The notes: generated from the letters alone by a model not told the origin. Positions 20,204-30,033 are shown, counted from the first letter of the stretch. The stretch: 32,442 bases of DNA from Spirochaetales bacterium (GCA_031273605.1 JAISRN010000071.1:1-32442), one strand, 5' to 3'. Made by a program: numbers and translations.

Positions 20204-22080
20204 CCGTTCCTCTCGTGCTGATGCATGATGCGGTTAACCCTGGACAGGGGAGATTCCCACTTGCTAAAGATGATCTGGGTTCTCCGGCCGTCGGGGTCCC
20301 TAACGCTGATGTACCGCTCCAAACAATCAGGCATATCCCCGGGCAAATCAGGAAAGTAATCCGGATCAAGGGGAGAAAAGGTGTAACCTTTGCCGTCAAA
20401 AGAAATCCGGGCAATGGGGTGATCCACATTGATAATGAAGATTGAAAAAACCGAGTTGCGGCCTCCGATTTCCTTTTTTTCTCCCTTTCGAATAACACAA
20501 ATGTTACGGTTGATGGTATGGGGATTCTGCTCGCTTACCTGCATCTGTACGGCCAGGCCAATATCTGCGGGGGAAATCCTAATCTCCCCGGGGGCCCGGG
20601 CGGGGACATTCCGGGTTGTGGCAGGAACCTTGGGCTTGGGCTGGGCCTGGGAAAGGGCGGAGTAGTCATTTTTGCGAACCTGGCCGCTCAAAATAGAAAG
20701 ATCCTTTTTGGTGGACAGGGAGCGGTAAGAATTTTCGGAAGCGGGCTTTCCCGGAGCGGCCGTCTTTAGCTTTAAAGCGGGGGCCGCCGCCCGGCGGGCA
20801 GGGGAGGGGGCCGATTTTAAAGACCCGGAGTAAAGAGTCCGGGAGGCGGAAGCCATCCTCGAAGCCGTCCCGGGAGCCGCCCTCGAAGCTGTTCCCGGTG
20901 TTGTCCTGGAAGCCATTCCCGGCGCCATCCTCGAAGCCGTCCCCAAGGGCATCCCCGAAGCCGTCCCCAAGCCCGGGGAATCCCCGGTGTTTTCCCCATC
21001 CTCGGAGGCGGCGGCAAAGGCAATTTTCCGGACCAGAAGAATAATCGCGAAGATCACCAGGGCGGCAAGAAGGGCGGCCAGCAAAATCAAAAGAACCAGT
21101 CTCAGGGTTCCCCCGGATTTTTGGCTCGTCAAATTAACCTGGACCCGAAAGGTATCAGGGTTAACCCGGCCGGTTTCCGAAAAAACAAATTTAAGATCAA
21201 GCTGGTAAACCCCAAGGGCTGTTTCGGCGGGCAGCTTAACGGCAAAATTAAGGGCCTTTTCCTGGCCGGGCAAAAGATTAATCCTAAGCCGTTTTTGAAG
21301 AATGTCGGCGCCCTCCCACAGGATTTCCTTAAGATTAACAATGGCCGCCTCTTCGGAGTAGTTTTGAATAAGGCCGGGAATGTTAAATTGACGGGAAACC
21401 TCCCCCAAATCCGGGGAAGGAAGGGTCAAATGCTGATTGCCCATAACCTGGCTTGAAAAATTTTCCTTCCCCGCCTCATACCGGACAATGGGGGCCCCCA
21501 GAGTCTCCGAAAGGGTTTCTAAATAAGAAACGCCGGCGTCCTCCGAACCGGGGGGGGGATCCGGTATGGCCACGAGCCGGACGTTCCAGCCGCTCCTGCC
21601 GATCTTTCCGGCAATCTCGTTTAAACTGGACCGGACAAAGTCCTCATCCCGGCCGTAGAACAGGGAGTCCGGAGGAGGATCATGGATGCCGTCGGTTAAA
21701 ATAATAAGGGTTTTCCGGGTGCCGGAATTGAGATCATTGGCAAACCGGTAAAGGTAATTCAGCGCGCTGATGAGATCGGTATGCTGCCCCATGGGTTTAA
21801 GCACCGAAATATAGGTGATAATCCGGTCCTCCTCCGTTTTTCCGCTCATGGACTGGGAAAATTCATAATCCGGAGTATCGGCAAAACTAAGGAGATGAAA
21901 TTTATCCCCCTGGCGGAGTTGAACCTGCAAAAGTTCCCTAACCAGATTTTCCGATAACTCATCAAAGATGGGCAGGACGCTCACCGAAGTATCAAACAGG
22001 ACCACCATATCCTGGCTTTGCTGGGCGGATACCCCCAGGGAAAAGAAAAGGGCCGGGATAAGGAATAGAGACTTCTTCAT
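20200..22080 (-). CDS. von Willebrand factor A domain protein with signal peptide, TM segment and low-complexity linker
   Basis: N-terminal signal; DMVVLFDTSVSVLPIFDEL (MIDAS-like DxSxS), LIILTDGIHDP; TM LRLVLLILLAALLAALVIFAIILLV. Confidence 0.82.
   Translation of the reverse strand: MKKSLFLIPALFFSLGVSAQQSQDMVVLFDTSVSVLPIFDELSENLVRELLQVQLRQGDKFHLLSFADTPDYEFSQSMSGKTEEDRIITYISVLKPMGQHTDLISALNYLYRFANDLNSGTRKTLIILTDGIHDPPPDSLFYGRDEDFVRSSLNEIAGKIGRSGWNVRLVAIPDPPPGSEDAGVSYLETLSETLGAPIVRYEAGKENFSSQVMGNQHLTLPSPDLGEVSRQFNIPGLIQNYSEEAAIVNLKEILWEGADILQKRLRINLLPGQEKALNFAVKLPAETALGVYQLDLKFVFSETGRVNPDTFRVQVNLTSQKSGGTLRLVLLILLAALLAALVIFAIILLVRKIAFAAASEDGENTGDSPGLGTASGMPLGTASRMAPGMASRTTPGTASRAAPGTASRMASASRTLYSGSLKSAPSPARRAAAPALKLKTAAPGKPASENSYRSLSTKKDLSILSGQVRKNDYSALSQAQPKPKVPATTRNVPARAPGEIRISPADIGLAVQMQVSEQNPHTINRNICVIRKGEKKEIGGRNSVFSIFIINVDHPIARISFDGKGYTFSPLDPDYFPDLPGDMPDCLERYISVRDPDGRRTQIIFSKWESPLSRVNRIMHQHERNG
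20852..20971 (-). repeat. 24-bp tandem repeat, 5 imperfect copies, encoding 8-aa units ([LP]G[TM]AS[RG]xx)
   Basis: Copies at 20852, 20876, 20900, 20924 and 20948, e.g. GCCATCCTCGAAGCCGTCCC(GGGA/CAAG). Confidence 0.85.
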
Positions 22081-22083
22081 TTT

Positions 22084-24777
22084 TTATACAAACTCCGATC
22101 TTTCAATCTTAACAATCTTGAGTTTGTAACTCCGCTCGTTGATCACAAACTCAAGTTCCTCCCCCTGGGTCCGTCCGTAAAGCTCCATTCCCAGGGGCGC
22201 CAGGTAGGAGATTATCCTATTATCCGGATCGGATTCCCAGGGACCAAGGATGGTATAAATATCTTCCGAACCGGTAAGGAGATTCTGCAGGGTTACTTTG
22301 GTTCCAAAGGAAACAGCCCCCAGGTTAATGTCCGCCGAATCGAAAATGACCGCCTTGTCCAGTTCATCCTTCATTTTCTTGGCGCTTAGATTTAAGAATT
22401 CCTGTTTTTCCTTTCCCGCCTTATACTCGGCGTTTTCGCTTAAGTCCCCCAGCTCAATGGCGGCGCCGATTTCCCGGCTGTTTTCCGGCATTTCCACGTC
22501 AATGAGATTTTGATAGGATTTTTGCCTTTTCTTATAGCTTGCCTCAAGAACCGTAAGCTGCCGGGGCGTTACATCCGCCTTTCCTGCCGGGGTTATCTCC
22601 CCGTAAAACTTAAAATCAGGAAAGCGTTTGATGATGTTTTCTTTTAGGCCGATCCACAGGGAAGGATCCAGGTCTTTCACATCCTCTACCAGGGTATAGA
22701 TCCTGGTAACCGATTCCTGATCCCGGGTGTTAAGGTAAGCCTCCAACCGGCCGTCGTTAAATAAAAAGCTCTGAATCTGCTTGTTTAACCTGCGGTTAAG
22801 GCTTACCTCCCGGCGGTTGGAAATTTCCCGGTAGGTAATGTCTAAGAGGAGCAGCATGCCGATAAGAATTTTTTCGTATTTTAAGCCGTAGGTTTCGCAC
22901 CATTTTTCATCGGCATAATTCCGGGCAACCCAGATAAAGGCTTCCCGGTTATCCCGGTAATTATCGGCAATCTGGGCAAAGAGGTCCCTTAATTCCTGGG
23001 TTTTGCCGCTTTTTTCCAGTTCCGCCACAATGCTTGGGTTAAGGCAGCGGGGCAGAATTTTAAGGTAGATCTTTTCCCAGCCGTCAAGCTCCTTTAATTT
23101 TTGAAGAAATAACTGTTTAAGGTGGCTGCTTTCGATGTTCATAAAAACCGATTCAACGTTGGGAATCCGGTCCATGAGCTCCTTAAAATTCTGGTTTACC
23201 CCCGGATTCAGAAAGGAATATTTTTCCGTAATCTGGTTAATGATAAAATACGAGCTGATCACCTGGGCGTCCACATTGTTGTAAGCCCTCAAAAAACCGG
23301 CAAAGTAGGAGACAATTTCGGTAAAGTATTCGTTTGCCGCATCCGCGCTTTCTAAAAATTCCGACAGGGCTTTGTACTTGCCGAAAAAGTCCGTTTCGGC
23401 CTTAAATTTATTATAAGCCTTTTCTTCGGCGGAAACAGGATTCTCCTGAACCTTAAAGGTGTCAATTTTATCGGGCAGGTTGGCAAAAACGGGGTCTTCT
23501 TTAAGGATTTTCCGGGCGGCGGCGCTCCAACTGTTCCATTCCTTGGCGTCCAGAATGGCCGGCACCAACTCCGCCTTAATCTGTTTTGTGCTGGCCTGGT
23601 TGCCGTAGCTTTTTATCAGCGCCCGGAGCGCCCAGGGGATATTTTCCTTAATCTGCTTTTTAAGCTCCTCCCTTTTTTTGGTTACCTTGAGAACCCAGAT
23701 ATGATCCTTTTCAAGGTAGGTAAGGGACCCCACCGCCATTTTCAGGCTCATCTTATGGTCGGCCTTGCGGGTAAAATTAATGACAATTTCATCGTCTTCG
23801 ATGGTTTTAATCTTGCCGATTCCCCAGGACCGGTGATAAACAAAGTTGCCCACATCAAAAGAAATATGCTTTTGAAAGTCTTCGATGGCTTCGTGGATGC
23901 TTCTAAAACTCTGATTCAGGTTGGAAAGTTTAATGTAGTCTTCCAAGTGGCTGTGATAACTGTACTTTTGCCTGAAACACTCGGTAATCTCCTTGCGGGC
24001 CCAGGGGTTTTTGGGATCATAATCTAAAATCCGCTTTAAAATTTCAATGCACCGGTCCCAGTTTTCCATTTTTTTATAAGTCAGGTAAAGCTCTTCTAAA
24101 AGCTGGGCGGACCTGTCCGGGGTGATCTGTTTGGCAATCTTAGAATCCACATGAAAAAAGAATTCTATGTCCTGGGGGTTGTGATCCAAAATTTTATGCC
24201 AAATGTCCTTTACCTGGGGAAAAGACTTTTTATTAATATAGCGGTAAATGGCCTTTTTATAATAATCCAGGGCATCTTCGGTTCTGCCGGCGGCCTCAAA
24301 TCTTTCAGCCAACTGCTTAACAATATCCGCCTCTTCGTGGTCAATCTTTACCAGCCTAACCCAAACTTCCTGTTTTTTTTCATCCTCATTTTCGTTTTCA
24401 TAACACTCCGCCAAAAGCCGCAGGGCGTATTTGTTTTCCCCGAAAGACAGGATGCGGTTGCACAGGTACTCCACGATGTTCCATTTGTGGTTATCCACGA
24501 AAAAGTTAATCACCGTTAATAAATTTGAATCATCCAGCATGCGTTTTCTTAGGGAAAGAATGCCGGACAGGTAAAGGGCAATAATGCTGTTTTTGGAGCG
24601 GCTAAGGTGCTCCTCGCAGACGGCCAGGGTTTCTTCCTGGTTTTCTCCCGCTGCGACGGCTTCCACCATTTCATCCAGCTCCCGGAAATTGTTGATGGTA
24701 TAGCTGTTAATGGTAGCCCGGGTCCATTTTTCTTCGTTCAGCAATTCAGAAATCGTTGTTAGAATATTTTCCGCCAT
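22084..24777 (-). CDS. greA: Transcription elongation factor GreA fused to a very long N-terminal helical/TPR-like region
   Basis: C-terminal IGAAIELGDLSENAEYKAGKEKQEFL...LGPWESDPDNRIISYLAPLGMELYGRTQGEELEF; 897 aa total. Confidence 0.92.
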   Translation of the reverse strand: MAENILTTISELLNEEKWTRATINSYTINNFRELDEMVEAVAAGENQEETLAVCEEHLSRSKNSIIALYLSGILSLRKRMLDDSNLLTVINFFVDNHKWNIVEYLCNRILSFGENKYALRLLAECYENENEDEKKQEVWVRLVKIDHEEADIVKQLAERFEAAGRTEDALDYYKKAIYRYINKKSFPQVKDIWHKILDHNPQDIEFFFHVDSKIAKQITPDRSAQLLEELYLTYKKMENWDRCIEILKRILDYDPKNPWARKEITECFRQKYSYHSHLEDYIKLSNLNQSFRSIHEAIEDFQKHISFDVGNFVYHRSWGIGKIKTIEDDEIVINFTRKADHKMSLKMAVGSLTYLEKDHIWVLKVTKKREELKKQIKENIPWALRALIKSYGNQASTKQIKAELVPAILDAKEWNSWSAAARKILKEDPVFANLPDKIDTFKVQENPVSAEEKAYNKFKAETDFFGKYKALSEFLESADAANEYFTEIVSYFAGFLRAYNNVDAQVISSYFIINQITEKYSFLNPGVNQNFKELMDRIPNVESVFMNIESSHLKQLFLQKLKELDGWEKIYLKILPRCLNPSIVAELEKSGKTQELRDLFAQIADNYRDNREAFIWVARNYADEKWCETYGLKYEKILIGMLLLLDITYREISNRREVSLNRRLNKQIQSFLFNDGRLEAYLNTRDQESVTRIYTLVEDVKDLDPSLWIGLKENIIKRFPDFKFYGEITPAGKADVTPRQLTVLEASYKKRQKSYQNLIDVEMPENSREIGAAIELGDLSENAEYKAGKEKQEFLNLSAKKMKDELDKAVIFDSADINLGAVSFGTKVTLQNLLTGSEDIYTILGPWESDPDNRIISYLAPLGMELYGRTQGEELEFVINERSYKLKIVKIERSEFV

Positions 24778-24815
24778 TAGGGGTTCCTCATTTTACCGTG
24801 TCTTTTAAAGCCGTT

Positions 24816-25796
24816 TTAAAATTGACATTTTGAAACGGCCTCTTTTGTCTGAAGAAACTGTTCGTGAACGCTTGAGTTTAGGATTTTCAGCTTTTCCAAA
24901 ACTTCCTCAATCTTGTGCCGACTCTCCTGAATAAACATATAATGATCAATAAGCCAAAAATACCGGTTGATCAGCCGGGGAATGATCCTTTCTTCCCTTT
25001 CCTTTTGCCCCGATTTAACTTCGTTTTCCAAGGTGTAAATGGATTGGCGAAGTTTGGCAAACTCCAGGGATTTAAGCTCCCGTTTTACGTTAAACACATC
25101 GGTCAACACCCCGTAAACGGGAATCCATTCGGCCACATAGGCCGGGTCAACCGCAAGTTCTTCGACCCTTTCGATAAGACGTCTGATAACCCGGGATTCT
25201 AAAAAAACCAGATCCACCTTTTGGGGATCAATAAAAAAGGCCTCGCGGAAAAAAATCTTGGCGCTTTTTATCTCGTTAATTAAGGCGTAAACATCCGCCA
25301 GTTCCGCCAGGATTTCCGCATCCTCCCGCTTGCGATGGTTGGCCATTTCCATTAAGGAAAGGGCGTTTTCATAATCCCCGATGCCCTTGTAACACCGGCC
25401 CATCCGGAAAAGCACCTCCCGGTCCAGGCCGTCGTTGGTCCGGGATATTTGCTTAAAGGCCGACAGGGCGGCGCCGAAAACCCAGCGCTGAACGGCCATG
25501 ATACAGGGTTTTAAACGGCAGGTTTTAAGCCGGATAAAGCTGTCAAAGTTCTTCCATTCCCGGAGGAGAAACTCCCCCGATTCAAAGGGATCGTCAAAGG
25601 CGGCAAACCTATCCTTCCGGGGATTCCAAAAATGGCAGCACTTTAGCCCTATCTGAACCTCCGGGGAGTCAAAATCGATCTCCAGAGCCTTGTCCAGTTG
25701 AAGGCCGGCCTGATAGAAATTGCCTTCGGCAAAATACTTGTCTACCAGGAGAATCTGTTCTTTTAAAGAGTTCGGTTCGACCGTGCTATTATTCAT
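24816..25796 (-). CDS. TPR-repeat protein
   Basis: Repeats such as EVLFRMGRCYKGIGDYENALSLMEMANHRKREDAEILAELADVYALI; same transcriptional direction as greA, short gap. Confidence 0.75.
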   Translation of the reverse strand: MNNSTVEPNSLKEQILLVDKYFAEGNFYQAGLQLDKALEIDFDSPEVQIGLKCCHFWNPRKDRFAAFDDPFESGEFLLREWKNFDSFIRLKTCRLKPCIMAVQRWVFGAALSAFKQISRTNDGLDREVLFRMGRCYKGIGDYENALSLMEMANHRKREDAEILAELADVYALINEIKSAKIFFREAFFIDPQKVDLVFLESRVIRRLIERVEELAVDPAYVAEWIPVYGVLTDVFNVKRELKSLEFAKLRQSIYTLENEVKSGQKEREERIIPRLINRYFWLIDHYMFIQESRHKIEEVLEKLKILNSSVHEQFLQTKEAVSKCQF

Positions 25797-25835
25797 CCCT
25801 GGGAAAAACCTGAAAGTGTATACTTATCCTGTTTT

Positions 25836-25863
25836 ATTATATCAGATCGGCCATTATAGTCAA
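25836..25863 (-). promoter_or_regulatory. Putative promoter for the minus-strand TPR-greA-VWA cluster
   Basis: On the minus strand: TTGACT (25863-25858), 16-nt spacer, TATAAT (25841-25836). Confidence 0.6.
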
Positions 25864-25947
25864 CGCTGCGGGGCCGAAAACGCCGAATTTTATAGAAAGA
25901 AACAAAAAAAGGGCCGCCGGAGGGCCAAAAAAGAAGGGCCGCCGGTC

Positions 25948-25976
25948 TGGACAAAATCCTTATTAGCTTTTATAAT
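25948..25976 (+). promoter_or_regulatory. Putative promoter for rpe
   Basis: TGGACA (25948-25953), 17-nt spacer, TATAAT (25971-25976); ATG at 25985. Confidence 0.65.
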
Positions 25977-25984
25977 AGGTTTTC

Positions 25985-26647
25985 ATGGAAAAGAAAATAG
26001 GAATCCTTGCCCCTTCACTCCTCTCCGCCGATTTTGGCCGCCTGGCGGAGGGTGTCGGGCTTATTGAAACCGCCGGGGGAGACTGGATACACGTGGACGT
26101 GATGGACGGCCACTTTGCCGAGAATCTCAGCTTTGGGCCTAAAACGGTTTCCGATCTCCGGCCCTGCACCAAGCTTCCCATGGATGTGCATCTCATGGTG
26201 GATAATCCGGCGGCTTTTATCCGGCCCTTTGCTTCCGCCGGGGCGGATTACCTCACCTTCCAGATCGAGGCGGCGGTTCATACCCATAGAATCATTCAAA
26301 GCATCCGGGAAGCCGGGGCTAAGCCGGGAATCTGCCTGGTTCCCGGCACTCCCATCAGTTTGGCGGAGGAACTTCTCCCCCTGGTGGATCTGGTTTTGAT
26401 TCTCATGGTTAATCCCGGTTTCGGGGGGCAAAAGCTGATTCCCCCCTGCCTGGAGAAGATCAGCCGGCTCTCCCTAATTCGCAGGGAAAAAAACTATCAG
26501 TACCTGATCTCGGTGGACGGAGGAGTTACCGAAGAGAACGCCTCCGGCCTGCTGTCCCGGGGCGCCGATGTCCTCATCGCCGGCAGCTCCTTTTTTGGCG
26601 CCAAAGCCCCGGGCTTAAGCTGCCGCCGGTTAAAGGGCCAGGACTAA
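25985..26647 (+). CDS. rpe: Ribulose-phosphate 3-epimerase
   Basis: APSLLSADFGRL, WIHVDVMDGHFAENLSFGP, MDVHLMVDNP, LILMVNPGFGGQKLI, SVDGGVTEENA, LIAGSSFFG. Confidence 0.96.
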   Translation: MEKKIGILAPSLLSADFGRLAEGVGLIETAGGDWIHVDVMDGHFAENLSFGPKTVSDLRPCTKLPMDVHLMVDNPAAFIRPFASAGADYLTFQIEAAVHTHRIIQSIREAGAKPGICLVPGTPISLAEELLPLVDLVLILMVNPGFGGQKLIPPCLEKISRLSLIRREKNYQYLISVDGGVTEENASGLLSRGADVLIAGSSFFGAKAPGLSCRRLKGQD

Positions 26648-26733
26648 CCCCGCCCCAGCGGCAGGGCCCGGGCTTGAGGGTTTTTCCATAAAACAAACCG
26701 GGACATCTGCCGATGATAAGATAGGGGGATGAA

Positions 26734-27702
26734 GTGATGACCAAGGCAGCCCATATCGTCTTAACCTTTTGTCTGGGCGGATTAGTTTTCCTCTCCGCCC
26801 AGGAGACCGGTTTGTCCTCCCCTCCGGGCCCGGCCTCAGAAGAATCCCCCCTGCCCCCCGGGGATTCCCCCATGCGCCGGGGTTTGGAAAAATTTCAGGC
26901 CGGGGATTACCAGGGCGCCCTCTACGATTTTCGGGAGACCCTTCTGGACTCCCGTCTGGGGGGGTATCATGGTTCCGCCTATTTTTGGATCGGCAAGTCC
27001 TACCTGGGTCTGGAAAATCCCCGGCCGGCCCGGGATAACCTAGCCCTCTTCCTGGAAAACTATCCCGATCATCCCCTAACGGAGGAAGCCCGGTATCAAA
27101 TGGGCCGGACCCTTCACCTCCTCTCGGATCATCAGGAGGCCATTCTCTGGCTTTCCCAATTCATCAATGATTACCCTGAATCCGGGTTTATCCCCAACAG
27201 CTATTTTTGGATCGGGGAATCCCTCTTTAGCCTGGGTTACTATGGGGAATCGGAAAGGATCTTTCAAAAGGTCCGGCAGGATTTTCCCGAGAGCTACAAG
27301 GCCGAGGCCGCGGGATACCGGCTGGCCCTGATTGAAATGGCCTACCGGGAGAGGGTTCTGCTGAACCTGGTTAAACTAAGCCACGAGCAGACCATGCGAG
27401 AGCGGGAGGACTACCAGCGAAGGCTGAGGAGTTATGAGCAGGCCCTTTCGGCCTATCAAAGGCGGATCCGCCTTCAGGCGGAGATGGAGGTCCTTCCCCC
27501 AGCGCCGAGGATTTCCCCTCCTTCTCCCCCTTCCGGGGGAAACCCTCCCCCGGAGAGCCCCCCGGCGCCCTCCTCGGGGAGTTCCGCCCCTTCCGGGAGT
27601 TTAGGGATCAACCTTGAGGGTTACCAGAGCGCCGCCGAGGATCTCCGGGCGGAACTCTTAAACCTTCTGGAAGATCGGGTGTTAAGGGAGCCGCCGGAAT
27701 GA
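26734..27702 (+). CDS. Exported TPR protein, YbgF/CpoB or outer-membrane assembly lipoprotein-like architecture
   Basis: Signal peptide; FQAGDYQGALYDFRETLLDSRLGGYHGSAYFWIGKSYLGL..., ending in a coiled/proline-rich tail. Confidence 0.75.
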   Translation: MMTKAAHIVLTFCLGGLVFLSAQETGLSSPPGPASEESPLPPGDSPMRRGLEKFQAGDYQGALYDFRETLLDSRLGGYHGSAYFWIGKSYLGLENPRPARDNLALFLENYPDHPLTEEARYQMGRTLHLLSDHQEAILWLSQFINDYPESGFIPNSYFWIGESLFSLGYYGESERIFQKVRQDFPESYKAEAAGYRLALIEMAYRERVLLNLVKLSHEQTMREREDYQRRLRSYEQALSAYQRRIRLQAEMEVLPPAPRISPPSPPSGGNPPPESPPAPSSGSSAPSGSLGINLEGYQSAAEDLRAELLNLLEDRVLREPPE

Positions 27703-28721
27703 AAGGGGTTTTTTTCTTTCTCTTTGCCGCCGCCGGGTTAAGCCTTTCCGGGCTGGAGATAGCCGAAGGCAGCCTCAAACTGGTTCTCCACGAAAGGCAG
27801 GGGGCCTTTAGCCTTTTTGTTCTGGATTCCGAAGGGGAGGAGCGGGCCTGGCTGGATTCCCGGGACCCTTCCAGCACTTTTTTTACCCTCCTTCTGAACG
27901 ACCGGATCTACCGTCCCGCCGCAGACTTAGCCTTTGTCCGGTGGATCCAAATTATTCCCGGAGGGGCGGAATTCCAGTGGCGCCACCCCCAGGCCGAGGT
28001 GTCCCTGGCCTTTGAATTCCTGGGCTCCGCTCCGGACCGGGGGGCCGACGGATGCCGCTTAACCCTCAAGGTAACAAACTCCCTTTCCCGCCCCCTTTCG
28101 GCGGAACTGCGGTTTCTTCTGGATACCCGGCTGGGGGAGGATTCCGGGTTTCCCTTTGTTCTCCCAGGCACAGGCCCCTTAAATCACGAGTTGGAAATTA
28201 CCCGGGACCTTCCTGAATTTTTTTCCTCCGGCCCCCCGGAGGCCCCGGGGAGTCTCATCGTCCGCCTGGAAGGGCCGGAACCGGCACGGCTCGTCATGGC
28301 CAACTGGAAGCGCCTTGCCGAAACTCCCTGGCGTTTTTCCGTCCGTCCCCGGCGTAATTTTAGCTACCCCCCTTACTCCCGGAACGACGGGGCGGCGGCC
28401 CTCTATTACGACCTGAGCCCCCTGGGGGCCGGGGAAACCGCCCAGGTTAGTTTTATCCTGGGGGGCGCCGGTTTTGGGGAGGCCTACGACCCGGCGGCCT
28501 TTGTCCCCCCCGCCCCTTTGGAAGCGTCGGCCCTCGACCGGAGCGAGATTGCCGAAAGAATGCGCCGGGACCTGGCCCTGGTGGATCAATTACTGGCCGA
28601 ACTGGACGTTCTTTTGACGGGGGAAGAGGAACCTGAGCCGGGAAGGGTGGAATTCCTGCGTCAAAACATAGAAGATCTTTACCAAAGAATTCTTGGCTAC
28701 CAGCGGGCCCTTTCCCTCTAG
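27699..28721 (+). CDS. Hypothetical secreted protein
   Basis: Signal peptide MKGVFFFLFAAAGLSLSGLEIAEG; ATGA overlap with the upstream gene; no family recognised. Confidence 0.7.
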   Translation: MKGVFFFLFAAAGLSLSGLEIAEGSLKLVLHERQGAFSLFVLDSEGEERAWLDSRDPSSTFFTLLLNDRIYRPAADLAFVRWIQIIPGGAEFQWRHPQAEVSLAFEFLGSAPDRGADGCRLTLKVTNSLSRPLSAELRFLLDTRLGEDSGFPFVLPGTGPLNHELEITRDLPEFFSSGPPEAPGSLIVRLEGPEPARLVMANWKRLAETPWRFSVRPRRNFSYPPYSRNDGAAALYYDLSPLGAGETAQVSFILGGAGFGEAYDPAAFVPPAPLEASALDRSEIAERMRRDLALVDQLLAELDVLLTGEEEPEPGRVEFLRQNIEDLYQRILGYQRALSL

Positions 28722-28742
28722 GAAGCCGGGTTTCCGGACATT

Positions 28743-29828
28743 ATGGCAGGAAGTTTTAAAAAAGCCCTTTCCTTTTTCCACAAAGGAAATTACTCCGAAG
28801 TTATCCGCATCCTGGAACCCCAGATCTTCCGCTTCCGGGAAAGCGGGGATTTTTATTATCTCCTGGGGGTTTCCTGCCTTTTTCAGGGGGACATCGGAGC
28901 CGCCTATACCTACCTGAGGAGGGCGGGGGACATCAAGCCCCAGGATACTTCGGTTCTTCTCTGCCTGGCCATGGTTCATCTTCACCGCCAGGAGAATCCC
29001 GAGGCCCTGGACTGCTGGCTAAAGGTTTTAGAGATCGATCCCAAGAACCGCCGGGCCCAGCGGGGGCTTAATTTTTTAAAAAATTCCCCCCCCCGGGAGG
29101 TGATCAACGATTACCTGGAAGAAGGAAAACTCCGCCGGCTTCTGCCCCTGGGCAGGGGGAGGCCCAAACTCAAGGCCCGGTTCCTCTGGTTCCTGGGCAT
29201 CCCGGCGCTGCTCTTGATCCTGATTCCCCTGGGAATCTCCCATGTTCCCCGGCTTTTGGCCTCCCTTTCCGGGGAGAGTTCCCGGGAGGATTACGAAAGG
29301 ATTCGCCTTTCCGATTTTGACATCCCCTTTGAAACCGGGGGCAGTTTTCAACTGATCCTCACCCAGGGCGAACTGGAAAGGGCCCTCAACGACCTGAACC
29401 GTTACCTCGTTGCCTACCGGGACAACCGGGCCATGGCGGAGATTAACCGCATCCTGCTGTCCAACGCCCACGGGGACATCAAAAACAAGGTCCGGCTTCT
29501 GGAAAGCCACATTAGGGAACCCAATTTTGCCGGCTTTCGGGACAACTACACCTACCAGGAAATACAGGAAAACCCTCCCTTGTACCGGGGCTGTTTCGTG
29601 GCCTGGAAGGGGAGGGGGGTAAACATAGCCGTCGGGGAGGATAACATTACCTTTGATTTTTTAGTGGATTACCAGGACCGGCGGACCCTTTCGGGGATCG
29701 TGCCGGTGGTCCTGGAATTTGCCGCCGAGGTAAGCCCGGATTTCCCTATGGAGCTCCTGGCCGAGGTTATTCCCACTGCGGGGGGGTTCCGGCTCCGGGG
29801 GGTGTCCTTTCACCGCCTCCGGGGATAG
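28743..29828 (+). CDS. TPR-repeat membrane protein
   Basis: N-terminal TPRs (GDFYYLLGVSCLFQGDIGAAYTYLRRAGDIKPQD), central TM FLWFLGIPALLLILIPLGISHV, conserved-looking C-terminal extracytoplasmic region. Confidence 0.75.
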   Translation: MAGSFKKALSFFHKGNYSEVIRILEPQIFRFRESGDFYYLLGVSCLFQGDIGAAYTYLRRAGDIKPQDTSVLLCLAMVHLHRQENPEALDCWLKVLEIDPKNRRAQRGLNFLKNSPPREVINDYLEEGKLRRLLPLGRGRPKLKARFLWFLGIPALLLILIPLGISHVPRLLASLSGESSREDYERIRLSDFDIPFETGGSFQLILTQGELERALNDLNRYLVAYRDNRAMAEINRILLSNAHGDIKNKVRLLESHIREPNFAGFRDNYTYQEIQENPPLYRGCFVAWKGRGVNIAVGEDNITFDFLVDYQDRRTLSGIVPVVLEFAAEVSPDFPMELLAEVIPTAGGFRLRGVSFHRLRG

Positions 29829-29922
29829 GCCCGGCCTATTCCTCTTGCCACTAACCACTAACCACTTTTTCCCTCGGGTGGTTATCCTAAATTGAGAATT
29901 GCTGCAATTCCCCGACGGGGAC

Positions 29923-29951
29923 TTGAGGATTCCCCCCCGGCATGGTAAAAT
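29923..29951 (+). promoter_or_regulatory. Putative promoter for the right-edge lipoprotein gene
   Basis: TTGAGG (29923-29928), 17-nt spacer containing C7, TAAAAT (29946-29951). Confidence 0.45.
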
Positions 29952-29965
29952 GACCCTAAAATTCC

Positions 29966-29990
29966 CGGCAGGAAGTACAGATTCCTGCCG
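29966..29990. other. Perfect inverted repeat in the leader of the lipoprotein gene
   Basis: CGGCAGGAA (29966-29974) / TTCCTGCCG (29982-29990), 7-nt loop. Confidence 0.7.
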
Positions 29991-30033
29991 CCCTTCGGCT
30001 TTGGCGGGGGGTAAACCGGGAAAGGATTAAAAA

